From assembly GCF_047511655.1 (NCBI RefSeq), contig NC_133398.1, forward strand, positions 56,208,638-56,272,637: 64,000 nt of DNA. The letters run 5' to 3'. The notes beneath the pieces were generated by a model. It had not been told where the DNA came from. It saw only the letters and a list, made by a program, of their open reading frames with translations, and did no database searches. The translations under genes were made by a program, and so were the position numbers. The stretch comes from Castor canadensis. Taxonomy: Eukaryota; Chordata; Mammalia; Rodentia; Castoridae. Shown in pieces: positions 1 to 11,608 of this stretch; the first letter of the stretch is position 1, and the number at the start of each line of letters is the position of its first letter.

Positions 1-147
1 TCCTAGTCTCTACCTCTAGAGTAGCTGGGATTACAAGAGTGTAGCACTGTACCTACCGTTTGTTTTTGTTTTTTGTTGCATTGAGATCAAACTGAGGGCT
101 TCATGCATGGTACATTAGCACTTTACCACTGAGCTACACCCCCTAGA
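1..147 (-). mobile_element. SINE, B1-like plus ID-like parts
   Basis: Read on the minus strand, an ID-like part (reverse of the tgagctacac box near 130-139) is followed by a B1-like piece with the gggattaca core near 27-35. The left window edge may cut it. It lies directly beside the L1 insertion. Confidence 0.7.
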
Positions 148-180
148 CCTTCTACTTACAAATTTAGACATACTTATTCT

Positions 181-953
181 TTTTTTTTTCTTTTATTCAT
201 ATGTGCATACAATATTTGGGTCATTTCTCCCCTCTGCCCCCAGCCCTCTTCCTTTCCCCCACCCCCTCTCTCTCCTCTCCTCCCCCCTCGCTACCAGGCA
301 GAAACTATTTTGCCCTTATCTCTAATTTTGTTGAAGAGAGAGAATATGCAATAATACGAAAGACCAAGGGTTTTTGCTAGTTGAGATAAGGATAGCTATA
401 CAGGGAGTTTAGTCACATTGCTTTCCTGTACATATGGGTTACATTCTAAATTAATTCCTCTCGAACTAACCTTTTCTCTAGTTCCTGGTCCCCTTCTCCT
501 ATTGGCCTCTGTCACTTTAAAGTTTCTGTATTAGTTCCTTTGTATTGAGGACATCAAATGCTATCTTGTTTTTTTGGGGGGGGGTGGTTTCTTGCCTATC
601 CTCATACCCTCATACCTCCTTGTGTGCTCTCGCCTCATCATGTGCTCAAAGTCCAATCCCCTTGTTGTGTTTGCCCTTGATCTAAAGTCCACATGTGAGG
701 GAGAACATACAATTTTTGGTCTTCTGGGCCTGGCTAACCTCGCTCAGGATGATGTTCTCCACTTCCATCCATTTACCTTCAAATGATAAGATTTCATTCT
801 TCTTCACGGCTGAGTAGTATTCCATTGTGTATAAATACCACATTTTCTTAATCCATTCATCAATAGTAGGGCATCTTGGCTGTTTCCATAACTTGGCTGT
901 TGTGAATAGTGCTGCAATAAACATGAATGTGCAAGTGTCTTTGGAGTAACCTG
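181..953 (-). mobile_element. Young 5'-truncated L1 with 17-bp target-site duplication
   Basis: The poly-T run at about 181-189 is the 3' poly-A tail of a minus-strand L1. The pyrimidine-rich 3' UTR follows, and 682-924 translates on the minus strand as the C-terminal end of L1 ORF2p (WYLYTMEYYSAVKKNEILSF is recognisable). The element stops abruptly at 953, so it is 5'-truncated. The direct repeat ttagacatacttattct lies immediately outside both ends (164-180 and 954-970) with no mismatch. Perfect flanks and a readable ORF2 end point to a relatively recent insertion. It cannot encode a working protein. Confidence 0.93.
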
Positions 954-1267
954 TTAGACATACTTATTCTTAAGTGATATAAATGTATATATAAATACAT
1001 ATACATATATAAAATCCAGTAGTTACCCATCTGATAAAGTTGTAAAAAAAAAAAGTGGGCTATGTACAATTATTCTGCTGGGAAGATGAAAGAGGCCCAA
1101 AATTGGTACTGACTTGCATGGGACTGCCAGACAGGATTTCATCTTCCAAAGATTACCCAAGACTTCCCTGTTTAGGCTCTGAACTATTGTCCTAGATGAA
1201 ATAACTCAAATGTAGAGAATCATACTTCTGAGTAGGAAAATAGTTCCCACAGTGAGATCATCCCCAG

Positions 1268-1319
1268 AAGAAAGAGGAGGAGGAGGAGGAGGAGGGAGAA
1301 GAGAGAGAAAGAGAGGGGT
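1268..1319. repeat. AGG/GA-rich simple repeat
   Basis: About six perfect agg units pass into agagag-type purine sequence. The rest of 971-1830 shows no gene and no repeat I recognise, apart from a short interrupted TG/TC tract at about 1747-1785. Confidence 0.9.
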
Positions 1320-1834
1320 GAGCAGAGAATGACTGACCTAAGTAGTGAGGGGAAAAGACAAAAACCAAGTGAGTCCATAGTGCACCTTAAGAAGTATGTG
1401 ATTTTCTGATCATCTTTGTTTCCAATCTTGAGAAAAGTCAGATGTATTGTAGGGTTTTAAATGTTATAATTCCTTGTAGAGAAACAACTCTAGAGTTGTC
1501 AATGAAAGTAAGCACCAGTTCATGAAGGGAAGCTAGACTGCCCTTCTTACCCTCTTCTTGTCCTCAGTACAAGCCCATGTGGAGACATTGGCATTGACTT
1601 TAGAAATTGCAGTCACACAATCAAAGGAATGCAGAGTATTAAAGGGCCACCAGCAGAGGAGCAACAGTCATCAGAGAAAAATCCCTCCCTTGAAGAAAAA
1701 TATGCTTGAGAAGGTTAGTTTTTGAAAGCAGAGTTAAAGTTGGGAATTGTGTGTGTGTGTGCCTGTATGTGTGTCTGTCTGTGATATGTATTTTCTAGTC
1801 CGTTCAAGAGATCTATCAGTCTAGGTTCTAGCCT

Positions 1835-2210
1835 CACAGTGTTTTCCCTGTTACACAGTGGGAATACATTTTTTTAACTGTTAAATCATCTCTCCTTACT
1901 TTTCACAATGAACACAATGAGTATTGTCCTCTATCTTCTTCCTAGCTGACTCAGTGGTCAGGGGGAACTTGATGATGGCATAGTGGTCAAGCTTGTTTCT
2001 CCTGGGGGCACTGCTCCTACAGTATTTGGGCTGCCTCCCGGAGCCTGAGCCGCAGTGTCTTGGGCCACCCGCAGGTGGGTGACATGCGCATCTTCTTTTT
2101 GTGGCTGTGGATGCCTTTCAGCACTGTCTTCTTGGCTTCAAAGCCTTTGCTTTGGCTTCGGCTTTGGGAGGGGCAGGAGCTTCCTTCTTTGCTTTTAGAG
2201 TCATATTGGC
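1835..2210 (-). pseudogene. RPL23A: RPL23A processed pseudogene (ribosomal protein uL23)
   Basis: On the minus strand the ancestral start codon is at 2204-2202. An intronless copy of the RPL23A reading frame follows: [16 protein letters not shown]-like, then KAVLKG-HSHKKK, then SPT..RPKTLRLR, then [20 protein letters not shown] at about 2010-1935. RPL23A is a 60S subunit protein near the polypeptide exit tunnel; this copy is a dead retrocopy. There are in-frame substitutions, a lost base near KKKK (continuity needs more than one frame), and loss of recognisable frame after about 1895 near the residues matching DNNTLVFIV. The 3' third is degraded and no clear poly-A tail or target duplication is visible. 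The family assignment is firm; the lower boundary is approximate. Confidence 0.9.
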
Positions 2211-2261
2211 GAAAAGCCTCAAATTTTTCTTGACTGTGATGGTGCATTTATTAACCCAGAT

Positions 2262-2330
2262 TTATTCAACAAGTATTTATAGAACACCTGCTGTTTGCTG
2301 GATGTTATAAGTGCAAGGCATATGCATTTT
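2262..2330 (-). repeat. Ancient L2/MIR-type fragment
   Basis: The words ttcaacaagtatttatagaa and cacctgctgtttgctgga are the reverse of the familiar L2/MIR 3' end. It is short and diverged, so L2 and MIR cannot be separated by eye. Confidence 0.55.
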
Positions 2331-2870
2331 AGGGAGAGGACATAGGTCAGACTGAAAATAGCATGAGCCCTGCCAGTATGTTACCCAATTGTGGGACCAC
2401 ACATGCTTTCTTATCCCCAGGTCAAATAATACTGACAGCAAACAAGAAGCCTCTTTGCTCCAAGAAATACCCATTCCTGAAGATAAGAGTACAAACTAAC
2501 CCAACAGCTCATGTGTCAACAGCAGCTCTTTCTTTAAGACTTGCCTTGAAACCTTCTTCCTTAACTGTGTCTAGCAATCCCACTACCCCAACAAATCCCT
2601 TAAAAATGGCCCTGTCATTTATCACCAGCACCTGATCCAGTATTTTATTTAATATAAGACTTGGGTTTACTTTCTCATTGTTTAAATTATTAAATTTGTA
2701 CATTAACTTTATGGGTCCAGTAAGTTATTATTTCCACAGATAGTTTAAGATATAAACATAGAATTATAGTTAGCTCAATGAAATTATAATAATTTTTTTC
2801 AGAATTTGATCTCATGGAGTTTTATAATACTACAAATGATAAGGCTTCAACAGGATGACTAATATTGTTG

Positions 2871-2960
2871 GGTTTTTTTTTTGTCAGTACTAGGGTTTGA
2901 ACCCAGGGCCTCATGCTTGTGAGGCAGGTGCTCTACCACTTGAGTCATTGCCCCAGTCTT
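2871..2960 (-). mobile_element. ID-like SINE
   Basis: A T-run is followed by gtactagggtttgaacccag and ctctaccacttgag, the reverse complement of the ID tRNA-like body with B and A boxes. From 2331 to 2870 I see no gene. Confidence 0.85.
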
Positions 2961-3072
2961 CTTAAATTGTAATTCCCAGATTTTTAGTCAACTTTAAGGC
3001 CTTAAACTCACATTCAAAGTGACTAAATTAATAAACATACTGTAATAATTTTATGTTAAAAACAAAATAGAG

Positions 3073-3138
3073 AGTTGGTATAGCTTAATGATAGAGTACT
3101 TGGGTCAATTCCCTACACCAAAAAAAAAAAAAAAAAAA
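3073..3138 (+). mobile_element. Short ID-like SINE with poly-A
   Basis: A diverged A-box region (ggtatagcttaatgatagag) and a remnant B box (gggtcaattcc) run into an A18 tail. Confidence 0.75.
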
Positions 3139-3429
3139 CACCAATACAAAACACTGATCACTAAACGTACTTTTAAGTTTCACTCTTTATTTTAATATAT
3201 GGAATGACTGTAAATTAACAAAATGTGCAAATATTTTTATATGCACACTTACTATTCTGCCACTTTAAAAAATGCCTTAAAGTAATATATATGCTCAATG
3301 GAAAACAATAAGCAATATGGTTCTTGGTTACCTACCTTCTAACATCTCTTGTGTCTGAAAAACCCAAAACCAATCTCTTTGGCTAAGGTTTGTAATAATG
3401 AGAATCATCAAATGCAAATAGGAGCATAA

Positions 3430-3629
3430 GCCAGGTGCTGGTGGCACACACCTTTAATCCTAGCTACTCAAGAGGCAGAGATCAGGAGGATTGCCTTTTA
3501 AAGCCAGCCCAGGCAAATAGTCCTTGAGAACCTATCTCAAAAAACCATCACAAAAAAGGGGTGGTGGAGTGGTTCAGGGTGTAGGCCCTGAGTTCAAACC
3601 CCAGTACTGCAAAAAAAAAAAAAAAAAAA
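3430..3629 (+). mobile_element. B1-ID dimeric SINE
   Basis: A B1-like half (gccaggtgctggtggc, cctttaatcctagctactca) is joined through cacaaaaaaggggtggtgg to an ID-like half with gagttcaaaccccagtactg and a poly-A tail. This copy is close to the commonest dimer form in the window. Confidence 0.92.
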
Positions 3630-3950
3630 TTAAACGTATAATTAAAAGACTTATTTTAATCATCTATTCACATACTTTCATATTTGTGTATGTCTTGTTT
3701 CATATTTGTGTATGTCTCAATGCATAGATAAAGCTATTCAAAGATTTATTTAAAGTAAATATGTTAAAAGACATTTCAGGGCTGATATGTCATTACTGTA
3801 AATTGTAATATGAATGAAAAACAAAAAGTAAAATGAGAATCTGTATTTTCTTCCTATGAAAACAACCTAGTTATTCTGAGTCAAATAAGCAAGACTTCTT
3901 TTTATTGGTCAAATATTCTGTTAACTCTCTAGACTTTTAGCATACTATCT

Positions 3951-4136
3951 TTTTCTTTTTTTTTTTTTTGCTGTACTGGGGCTTGAACTCAGGGCCTACA
4001 CCTTGAGCCACTCCACCAGGTTTTTTTGTGTGTGTGATGAGTGTTTTTGAGATAGGGTCTCAAGAACTATTTGCCCTCCTGACCTCTGCGTCCTTAGTTG
4101 CTAGGATTACAGGCATGAACTACCAGCTCTCAGCCC
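3951..4136 (-). mobile_element. B1-ID dimeric SINE
   Basis: Reverse of the common dimer: poly-T, ctggggcttgaactcagggc, ccttgagccactccacc, then gagatagggtctc and the ggattacaggcatgaac end of B1. Confidence 0.92.
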
Positions 4137-4236
4137 TTCTGAATCATTTTGACAAGATTTTTTTCTTAAAAGTTGAGTTCCAAATAATCATTACTATCTA
4201 TTGTTTGGTGTGTTATTTATTACTTGTAACTATTTC

Positions 4237-4321
4237 TTTTTTTTGTTTTGTTTGGGAGCTGGGGATTGAATTCAGGGCTTCAGCATGCTAAACACACTAC
4301 CACTGAGCTACACTGTTAGTC
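4237..4321 (-). mobile_element. ID-like SINE
   Basis: T/G-rich tail, then gctggggattgaattcaggg and ctaccactgagctacac, the reverse of an ID body. Confidence 0.85.
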
Positions 4322-5130
4322 TCCTTTAGCTATTTCTTGTCTTTAAATAAAATGACCTCTGTTTGTAGCTTATCACCTATGACAACTTTTTTTTCTTTTT
4401 TTAAGACAGGCTTTTGCTATTTTTCTACCTTGTTTCTTGACAGCTCTTCTTGATGATGTCTGTCCCAAAGTCAGGTCCCAAAATCTAAATGCTCAAATAG
4501 TTAAGCTTTCTTATACATCAAAACTTTCTTTGAATATACTAGAATAGCCACTAATTCAACCGAATGCTTGGTCCCTTGACTTATAAAAGAAATAGAAATA
4601 ATTAGACTTGTTTAACATTCTCCAAATTTTAATTACTTAAAACTGGGGTAGAAAAGCTATACAATTTAGAACAAAAATGAAATTATCAATATTTTTGGTG
4701 ATTTGCACTTCCTATGCACCAGGCATCAATTTAATATTATCACTCTGTGGCAAATCTATTCATTTCCTTTTTGCCAGTTGATGAAATGCTCTGGGTCATC
4801 AGCAGAGGGCACTGGAATGACACTGCATGAGGATGCTTCTCTTTTGGGTTCAACACAGGAACCCAACAAAGGAGCTCCTGCTGTGCCGTCAGGCCATGCT
4901 TCCTCTCCTGGAGGCTACTTGGGACCAGCTCCAGCCCACCTACATCTGCTGGCCATTTCTACAGACTAAACCAGCCTGCCTCTCCCTCCAGCAATGGCAA
5001 ACTACTTCCACAGATGCTGCTACCAAGTGTCTCCTGAATGGCTGTGTGTGGGGTAGGCATGTTTTCTTTAAGAGGTGGTCTGAATCTCAGTCTTGAGGCA
5101 CCTTAGTCTTAAGCTTAAGCACCTTAGGTC
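4322..5130. other. No recognisable feature
   Basis: Two overlapping short open frames occur at 4703-5096, but they show no domain, no splice context and no family I recognise. The composition is ordinary intergenic. Confidence 0.6.
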
Positions 5131-5232
5131 TTTTTTTTTTTTTTTTTTTTTTTTTGGTGGTGTTAGAGTTTGAGAACTCATGGCCTCACACTTGCTAGGC
5201 AGGCACTCTACAGATGAGCCACTCCACCAGTC
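5131..5232 (-). mobile_element. ID-like SINE
   Basis: A long poly-T run, ggtggtgttagagtttgaga and gcactctacagatgagccac form a reversed ID body. Confidence 0.85.
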
Positions 5233-5400
5233 ATTAGCCTCAGTTCCTTTCTTTTTATTCTTCCTTACCCTATAGGAAATAGCTGTTTTTCCTGCACCTG
5301 TCTCTTATCATCCTCATTTTTCCTCTTTAGTATTTACCTATCTACCTCTCGCTTAGCTAATAATCTTTTGTATAAACCTTTCCCTATTCAAAAATGGATG

Positions 5401-5525
5401 TGGCCAAGTACAGCCATAGTCCCAGCTACTCCAGAGCTTGGAGCAAGAGGATTCTTGAGTCTAGGAGTTCAAGGCTAGCCTGGGTTACATAGTGAGACCT
5501 GTCCAGGAGAAAAAAAGAAAAGAAA
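5401..5525 (+). mobile_element. B1-type monomeric SINE
   Basis: It reads gtggccaagtacagccatag, tcccagctactcc, ttcaaggctagcctgggtta and an A-rich end. This is a canonical 7SL-derived B1/Alu-like monomer with no ID half. Confidence 0.85.
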
Positions 5526-5836
5526 AAAGTTTGTTTCCTGAGTGATCTCTGAATGACATGTCTCTTGGCTCTACTGCTTGAGTCATGCCCCAGCACTGAC
5601 ATGTCTTAAAAAAATACTTTTATTCATGCAGAGAGTGGTATGATAACTATCTTTAAAAGATTTTATTTCTAGGTTAAGTTGTGATGTCTTTGTCACTTGG
5701 GGACCATTGTAATACACCTTTTGGTGTAAATCATAAAGTCTTGGAGTCTCCTTCCTGTTCAGACCCACTCCCAGGGTAATTGTTGATTATATCCTCAGTA
5801 TTAAATTTTCGTTATACCTCAAGAAAGAGTTCTAAT

Positions 5837-6060
5837 CTGGGTACATATGGTTCACACTTGTAATCCTAGCTACTTGAGAGGCTATGATCAGGAGGATCAT
5901 GGTTTGAGGCCAGCCTGGGAAACAGTTCATGAGACCCCCATCTCCAAAATAACCAGAGCAAAATGAACAGAAGGTATAGCTCAAGTGATAGAGTGCCTGT
6001 TTGTAAGCACAAAGCCCTGAGTTCAAATCCCAGTCCCGCCAAAAAAGAAAAAAGAAAGAG
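5837..6060 (+). mobile_element. B1-ID dimeric SINE
   Basis: The B1 half carries tgtaatcctagctacttgag. The linker ccaaaataaccagagcaaaa leads to an ID half with ctcaagtgatagagtgcctg and gagttcaaatcccagtcc. The ataaccagagc linker marks a subtype distinct from the cccatcacaaaaaaggg subtype. Confidence 0.92.
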
Positions 6061-6170
6061 TTCAACTATCTTCTATTCTGATAATCTTCTGAAAATTTAA
6101 GAATTGTACTGTCTTCTATTCAGAACATAATCAGTTCTGAAATTTTTCATCTTAAAGAAGAGATTTCAAC

Positions 6171-6380
6171 CCAAGCACCAGTGGCTCACATCTATAATCC
6201 TTGCTACTCAGGAGGCAGAGATCAGGAGGATCTAGGTTAAACGCTAGCCTGGGCAAATAATTCTTGAAACCCTATTTCAAAAAAGCCCATCACAAAAAAG
6301 GGCCAGTGGAGTGGCTAAATGTGTAGGCCCTGACTTCAAACCCAGTACCACAAAAAAAAAAAGGAAGAAGAAAAGAAGAG
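6171..6380 (+). mobile_element. B1-ID dimeric SINE
   Basis: Common dimer, with the agcccatcacaaaaaagggc linker and an A/AAG-rich tail. Confidence 0.92.
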
Positions 6381-7190
6381 ACTTCAAAGGAAAACAATCC
6401 TTGAGACTTGATGAAAAAGACCCACATCTGTTGCTGTAAGCACTAACACTACAGGAACCCTCTAGGGTGTTGGTGCTTTGAATCAGCTTTCCTAACAAGA
6501 GACTTAGTCATCCTGAAATTACTGGAAAACTTTACGGACCGGAAAGCACAGATCAGGAGGAGACGGCTTCCACCTGCGATGTTCAGAAGATAACGATGAA
6601 ATAGACAGCATCCGTCTAAGACTCATGAAGCCAGACGGACCCCTGGAGTCTTAGATCATCCTGCTTCAATCAGCAGGATTCTGTTCTTTATTTTCCAAGC
6701 TATTTCTTTTCCTAGTTTGCTTTGAGGTTTTGGATTAACTCTGGCATCTATCAGACCCCTATCCATAATAACGTTTTTGCATCCTTAACCACTTCTTGGT
6801 TAAAAGTTCAGAACTTGACCACAGTTTTCTCATGATTTGGATAAAACACACAATCAAGCCATCTATTGGGTCTATCTTCTCTTTCCAATTGGGTAGTTAC
6901 ATTTTCCTTTGTAATAAATCAGTGGTTTCCTGGGAAATTGTATTCAATCACTAAATAACTTTAAAAGAGTAGAACAGATCAGACAGCTAAAAATATAAAA
7001 TCTCCTGTCAGATTTCTCTCCAAAGAGACAATACTCTGGGACTTTATAACAAAGAATTTGACTGACCTTTGTCCCAGTTCCTGGAAGGCAATCATTTCTT
7101 CAGAGGTAGAAGTGTCTTTTGTTATTCATGGTTCCCCCTCACCCCCAAACCATAACTGATAGTTTCTGCTAGAGAAGTGACTCAAATGGA
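6381..7190. other. No recognisable feature
   Basis: AT-rich intergenic sequence without a supportable reading frame, RNA gene or repeat I can name. Confidence 0.55.
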
Positions 7191-7610
7191 GGCTGACAAG
7201 GCCAGGAAGAACAACTGTGTTCTTAGAGGGCTGGAGCCCTAGCCACATGATAGCAGTCTGACCTCTGAGAAGGGGCTGGAGCTTGAGTTCAACCACGTGA
7301 GCAATGAGTCAATCAATCATGCCTATGTAGCAAACCTCAATAAGAACTGCACACTGGAGCTCCAGTGAGCTTCCTTGATTGGCAATAGTCTACTTTCACA
7401 CTTTGCTACTGGATGGGTCACACATCCCTGAGGACAATGGAGATTTGCATTTAGACACCTCCTAGATTTCACCCTAGGAGGGTGTCTATTTTGCCTGGTT
7501 CTAATTTGTATGTTCTTTTTTTTTTTGTAATAATCAGTACAGCACTTTTAGTGAGTTCTGTGAGTCTAAGTGAATTATCAAGCCTGAGGGTAAAAACCTG
7601 TCTTAAGAAC
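7190..7610 (+). repeat. Possible ancient LTR-like interspersed repeat
   Basis: The ending (gtgagttctgtgagtctaag, then aattatcaagcctgaggg) resembles the end of a dispersed mammalian LTR-like repeat I have seen but cannot name. No coding remnant is visible. Confidence 0.3.
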
Positions 7611-7630
7611 CTTTAAAAACTAAAGAGGAA

Positions 7631-7838
7631 GCTCAATGCCAGTGGCTCATGCCTGTAATCCTAGCTACTCAGGAGGTAGAAATCAGGAGGATCACGGTTC
7701 AAAGTCAGCCTGGGCAAATAGTTCTTGAGATCCTATCTTGAAAAAACCCAACACAAAAAGCAGGGCTGGCAGAATGGCAGAATGTTAGAGTGCCTGAGGC
7801 CTTGAGTTCAAACCCCAATACAGCCAAAAAGAGGAAAA
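7631..7838 (+). mobile_element. B1-ID dimeric SINE
   Basis: Full dimer; the ID half shows gccttgagttcaaaccccaa. Confidence 0.9.
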
Positions 7839-7895
7839 CCTAAAGAGGAATTATGGACTGCTTTGTTCTAAAACCCAAAGCACTTCATTTTATAC

Positions 7896-8102
7896 TTTTT
7901 TTTGGTACTGGGGTTTGAACTCAGAGCCTCACACTTGCCAGTCAGGTGCTGTACCGCTTGAACCACTCCACAGGCCTTTTATTATGTATTTCCTAGATAG
8001 GAGCTGGAGAACTATTTGCCCAGGCTGGCTTTGAACCACAATCCTCCTGATCTCTGCCTCCTGGGTAGGTAGGATTACAGGTGTGAGCCTCTGTTGCCCA
8101 TC
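7896..8102 (-). mobile_element. B1-ID dimeric SINE
   Basis: Reverse dimer, separated by 57 bases from the plus-strand dimer before it. The two form a short-spaced inverted pair able to fold on itself. Confidence 0.9.
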
Positions 8103-9164
8103 TTCATTTTATACCTTCTAAGAAGCCTGAAAAACAGGAGTAGTACTATATGGATGGTTTAGATAATGTGTGTAAGGCCAGGGTATTAGGGTGAACAAAG
8201 GGGAAGCTATATTAGGATCAGACCCTCATCCTTGTACGCAGCTTTTTGGAAACACCCTACCCCTTACTGGAAGGACCACACCTAGCCTCAAGGGAATGAC
8301 AAACTCTCATCTTGCCCAGGGTGGTAGCTGGTTGAGCATCCATCTCCTCTAACTTCCTCTAGCAATTGTTGATTCCAGAAAAATCTCCCTGTCCAGCTAA
8401 ACTGCCCCTCCCCAATATCTACTCCAAGTCTGAAAGGGGCAGTGGGTTTCTGGCTTTGGCTAGATCCTTCCTGCACAGGGCTTCTTCCTGAGTAAAACCA
8501 GTGCTGGTGTTTGAGCAGTCTCCCACCTGTCTATTCTGTGCCTCTTTCAGTCTGACACAAGGAACTCCTTGCTTAGGAATTTCGTGACATTGGCTAATGT
8601 CTCCAAATAGACATTAGATACAGCCTAGGCTTCTTGAAAGGGGCCATCCTCGGCTCTGTCTAGAAGGCCACTTCAGAGCAGCGCCCAAGAGTAAGATGAC
8701 AGGGAGTGCATGGATGTGTCCTGAGCTGGTTGCTCTGTGCCTTCAAAAGACTCGCTTCTTTTTCCTTGTATTTTTTTTTTCTCAGCTTCATCTGCAGAGC
8801 TTCTTCTTAACTGTAGAGAAAAGCTTGCATTGCTCTTAGGAACAGCCAGGTACAGCCCATTCGTATTGTAGGTTTGGGGTCACATGAGGCTCAACTCAGC
8901 ACAACAGACCCAAATGTCACACATGGAATCAAAGCATGGCAAGAAGAGTCTGTGTATCTGAACTGCGCTCACCCATCTCTCGCTCACGGGTGTTAGTGGT
9001 AGACCATTGACCAAGATCAAGGCTTTCCTGCTCACTCCTCTTCTTTCCATCAGGGATATGAATCATAGAATGTGCTATTTTTTTTTCCTAATTTCCTCTC
9101 TATTCCAATGACCTTACTCTCCTATTAGTAAGTTAAGACAAGAAATATTCTTTTAAAGATAATG
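8103..9164. other. No recognisable feature
   Basis: Intergenic sequence. A 62-codon minus-strand frame (8288-8476) has no recognisable family. Confidence 0.55.
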
Positions 9165-9325
9165 AAAAAATTCCAGACATGAAAAATCATCTGAAGGGCG
9201 AGGATTACACAACAGTGTGAATGTACCAAATGCCAATGAACTATATGCTCAAAAATGCATAAGATAGGAAATTTTGTGTTATATATATAAATATATATAT
9301 ACATACATTACCACAATTTTTCCTA
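9165..9325 (+). mobile_element. 3' end of an ancient L1M-type element
   Basis: The words gtgaatgtaccaaatgccaa and aggaaattttgtgttatata, then accacaattttt, follow the 3' end of old mammalian L1M elements. A TA-rich microsatellite sits inside at about 9278-9302. Confidence 0.6.
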
Positions 9326-9356
9326 TATCTACTACATAACTGAGATTATAAAGTAT

Positions 9357-9490
9357 GCCACCATACCCAGCTTATTGGTTGAGATGGAAGTCTTGCTTAC
9401 TTTTTACCAGCGTTGTCCTTGAACCACAGTCCTCCCAATCTCTGCCTCCTGATTAGCTGAGATTAATAGTGTGAGCTATTGTGCCTGACT
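9357..9490 (-). mobile_element. B1-type SINE part
   Basis: Reads ccaccatacccagcttattg, gagatggaagtc, tctgcctcctgattagctga and a degenerate gtgagc end. It looks like the middle and outer B1 parts of a trimer. Confidence 0.75.
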
Positions 9491-9602
9491 AACAATTTTT
9501 TTTAAATTTTCTTTTAAACGTAGCTACCCAGCTTTTGTAAAGCATCCTGAATTAGAAGCACAATTTGTCCAAACTTCATTCCCGATAGTAAATAAGGAGG
9601 CA

Positions 9603-9690
9603 GGGACTGAGGCCATAGCTCAAGTGGTAGAGCGCATGCCTAGCAAGAGTCAAGGCCCTGAGTTCAAGCCCCAGTACTGACACACTCCCC
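9603..9690 (+). mobile_element. ID-like SINE
   Basis: It shows atagctcaagtggtagagcg (A box) and gagttcaagccccagtactg (B box), close to consensus. Confidence 0.88.
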
Positions 9691-10028
9691 TCAAAGGAAA
9701 AGACCGGGAGACAAAGGTAAACAATCAGCATTTCTCTTTTCCTCTATTTCTTTCTCCTATGTGAACAAGGAGGCAAGAAGGAGGAGAGAGTAAAAAGATA
9801 CTGAATTGAATTTGAGAGAGTTGAGCAGTCTAAGCTGGATGGAAGAAGTCAGACCAAACTACAAGCTAACTTTTGTATCTTCAGAAAAATGCTACATCTT
9901 TTCCCCCTTACCTGAAACGTCAGCAATGAAAACATGATGGTTTCTAGTAGAGCACCTATTTCAGCAACTGCAAAACTCTGAGTTCAAATCCCAGTCCCCA
10001 CCCCACCCCCCAAAAAAGGATATTTTTT

Positions 10029-10354
10029 TGCCAGGTGTGGTGGCTCACGTCTATAATCCTAACTACTCAGGAGGCAGAGATTGGGAGGATCATGCTTCGA
10101 GGCAAAAAGTTTGTGAGACTCCCATCTCAACCAATAAAAAGTCAGATGTGGGGGGGCATGCACCTCTCATCCCAGCTATGCAGGTAGTGTAAATAGGAGG
10201 ACAGTGGTCCAGGCCTGCAGGGGAATAAATACAAGACCCTACTTGAAAAATAACTAAAGCAAAAAGGGCTGGGGCATGGCTCAAGTGGTAGAGCACCTGC
10301 CTAGCAAGCATGAGGCCCTGAGTTTCAACCTCAGTGCCACCAAAGAAAAAAAAC
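10029..10354 (+). mobile_element. B1-B1-ID trimeric SINE
   Basis: The first B1 (ccaggtgtggtggctcacg) ends in atctcaaccaataaaaagtc. A second, shorter B1-like unit (atgtgggggggcatgcacct) ends in aaaataactaaagcaaaaag. An ID body with ctcaagtggtagagcacctg and a poly-A tail closes the element. The same three-part order recurs elsewhere in the window. Confidence 0.88.
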
Positions 10355-11608
10355 GATGCTACAGCTTCTCAGATCTGTTACTATAAGATATTTATGGTGT
10401 TTCCTCAGCCCTGCAGCGATGTGTACAGTTGTGCTTCACCATCAACCTGGGCATGGCCACATTTCCCCTTTCTGTCTGTACACATGAATGTGAAATTACA
10501 ACCACGGTCTAAACAGTTTATGGCACTCAATCTTATACGTTTCAAAGAAGAAATATATAACTACCCTAAAAAATAAAATTCCATCATTTACAAGTCCTCA
10601 AACAACTATCTGGCATTCATCAATAATGATATTGAACAGAGAAAATGCTCTCAAACCCATGGCCAGTGGTTTAGACACATGCTATTAAATTACAAATATT
10701 ATGATGAGAAAAGGGAGCTTGAGTGAATGCATCAATGCTGAATAATTCAAAATCCCAGAAGCCTGTGTCCATGAAACCAACAAAAACAGCCAAAAATCAT
10801 TTCCAAATAGAGTCAGTAAAAGTCAAATTACAGCCCAGTGTTCTTAGTTCTGGATTTATGTTTTCAGTCACTGTTTTCTTCTATCTTTATATGTTTTAAA
10901 ATAATTATAACTTTCTTTACAAACATCTGTATAGCTTTTTCCATCTCGTACATAAGATATTGCTTAAATTCTGCATAGTACAAAAACTGAATTTACTGTT
11001 CACGCTAATTTACAATATAAATACTAGAGCAATATTGTGAAGATTTGGAAATCTCATACAAAGCTTCCTGATTAGAAATGGTAAATAAAAGACTCATAAA
11101 GAAGAATTCAGTCCTCTTCTATTACATCCACAAGTTGTTTATTTGTTGCTTTATATATTTTTTACTTCCTGTCTTGTTTTATACATGTTTTTGTACTTTG
11201 AGTGCCTATAAGGGTACGGATAATATCTTACATGCTCAATAAAAATCTAGAGATGAATATATATTGGTTAATAAAACAAAAATGGGAAATTACATCAGCC
11301 AAAGATAAATTACCAGGTAGAAGTAATGGTTCAAAAACATACTTTGGCAGGAAAATGAGGTGAATAGATAAGAAACCATATAAGAATTGCACCCAGAATA
11401 GAGAGACAGAAAAGGAATACCAAGAGAAATGTAAGAAACAAGGACACACACATACAGGTAAAAAGACAACATTGCCTGGCACCATATATGTTATGGCCTA
11501 AGTCCAAAGAAGGACCTCCCTTTTCCCTCTATGAGACAGGTGGCAGGGCAAGAAACACTGGCTTGCACAGTGACATCAGTGAGGACAACTTGTGATTTAA
11601 AAATAAGG
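10355..11608. other. No recognisable gene
   Basis: AT-rich intergenic sequence. Open frames at 10334-10576 and 11228-11485 match no family I know and are typical of chance AT-rich frames. Confidence 0.55.
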
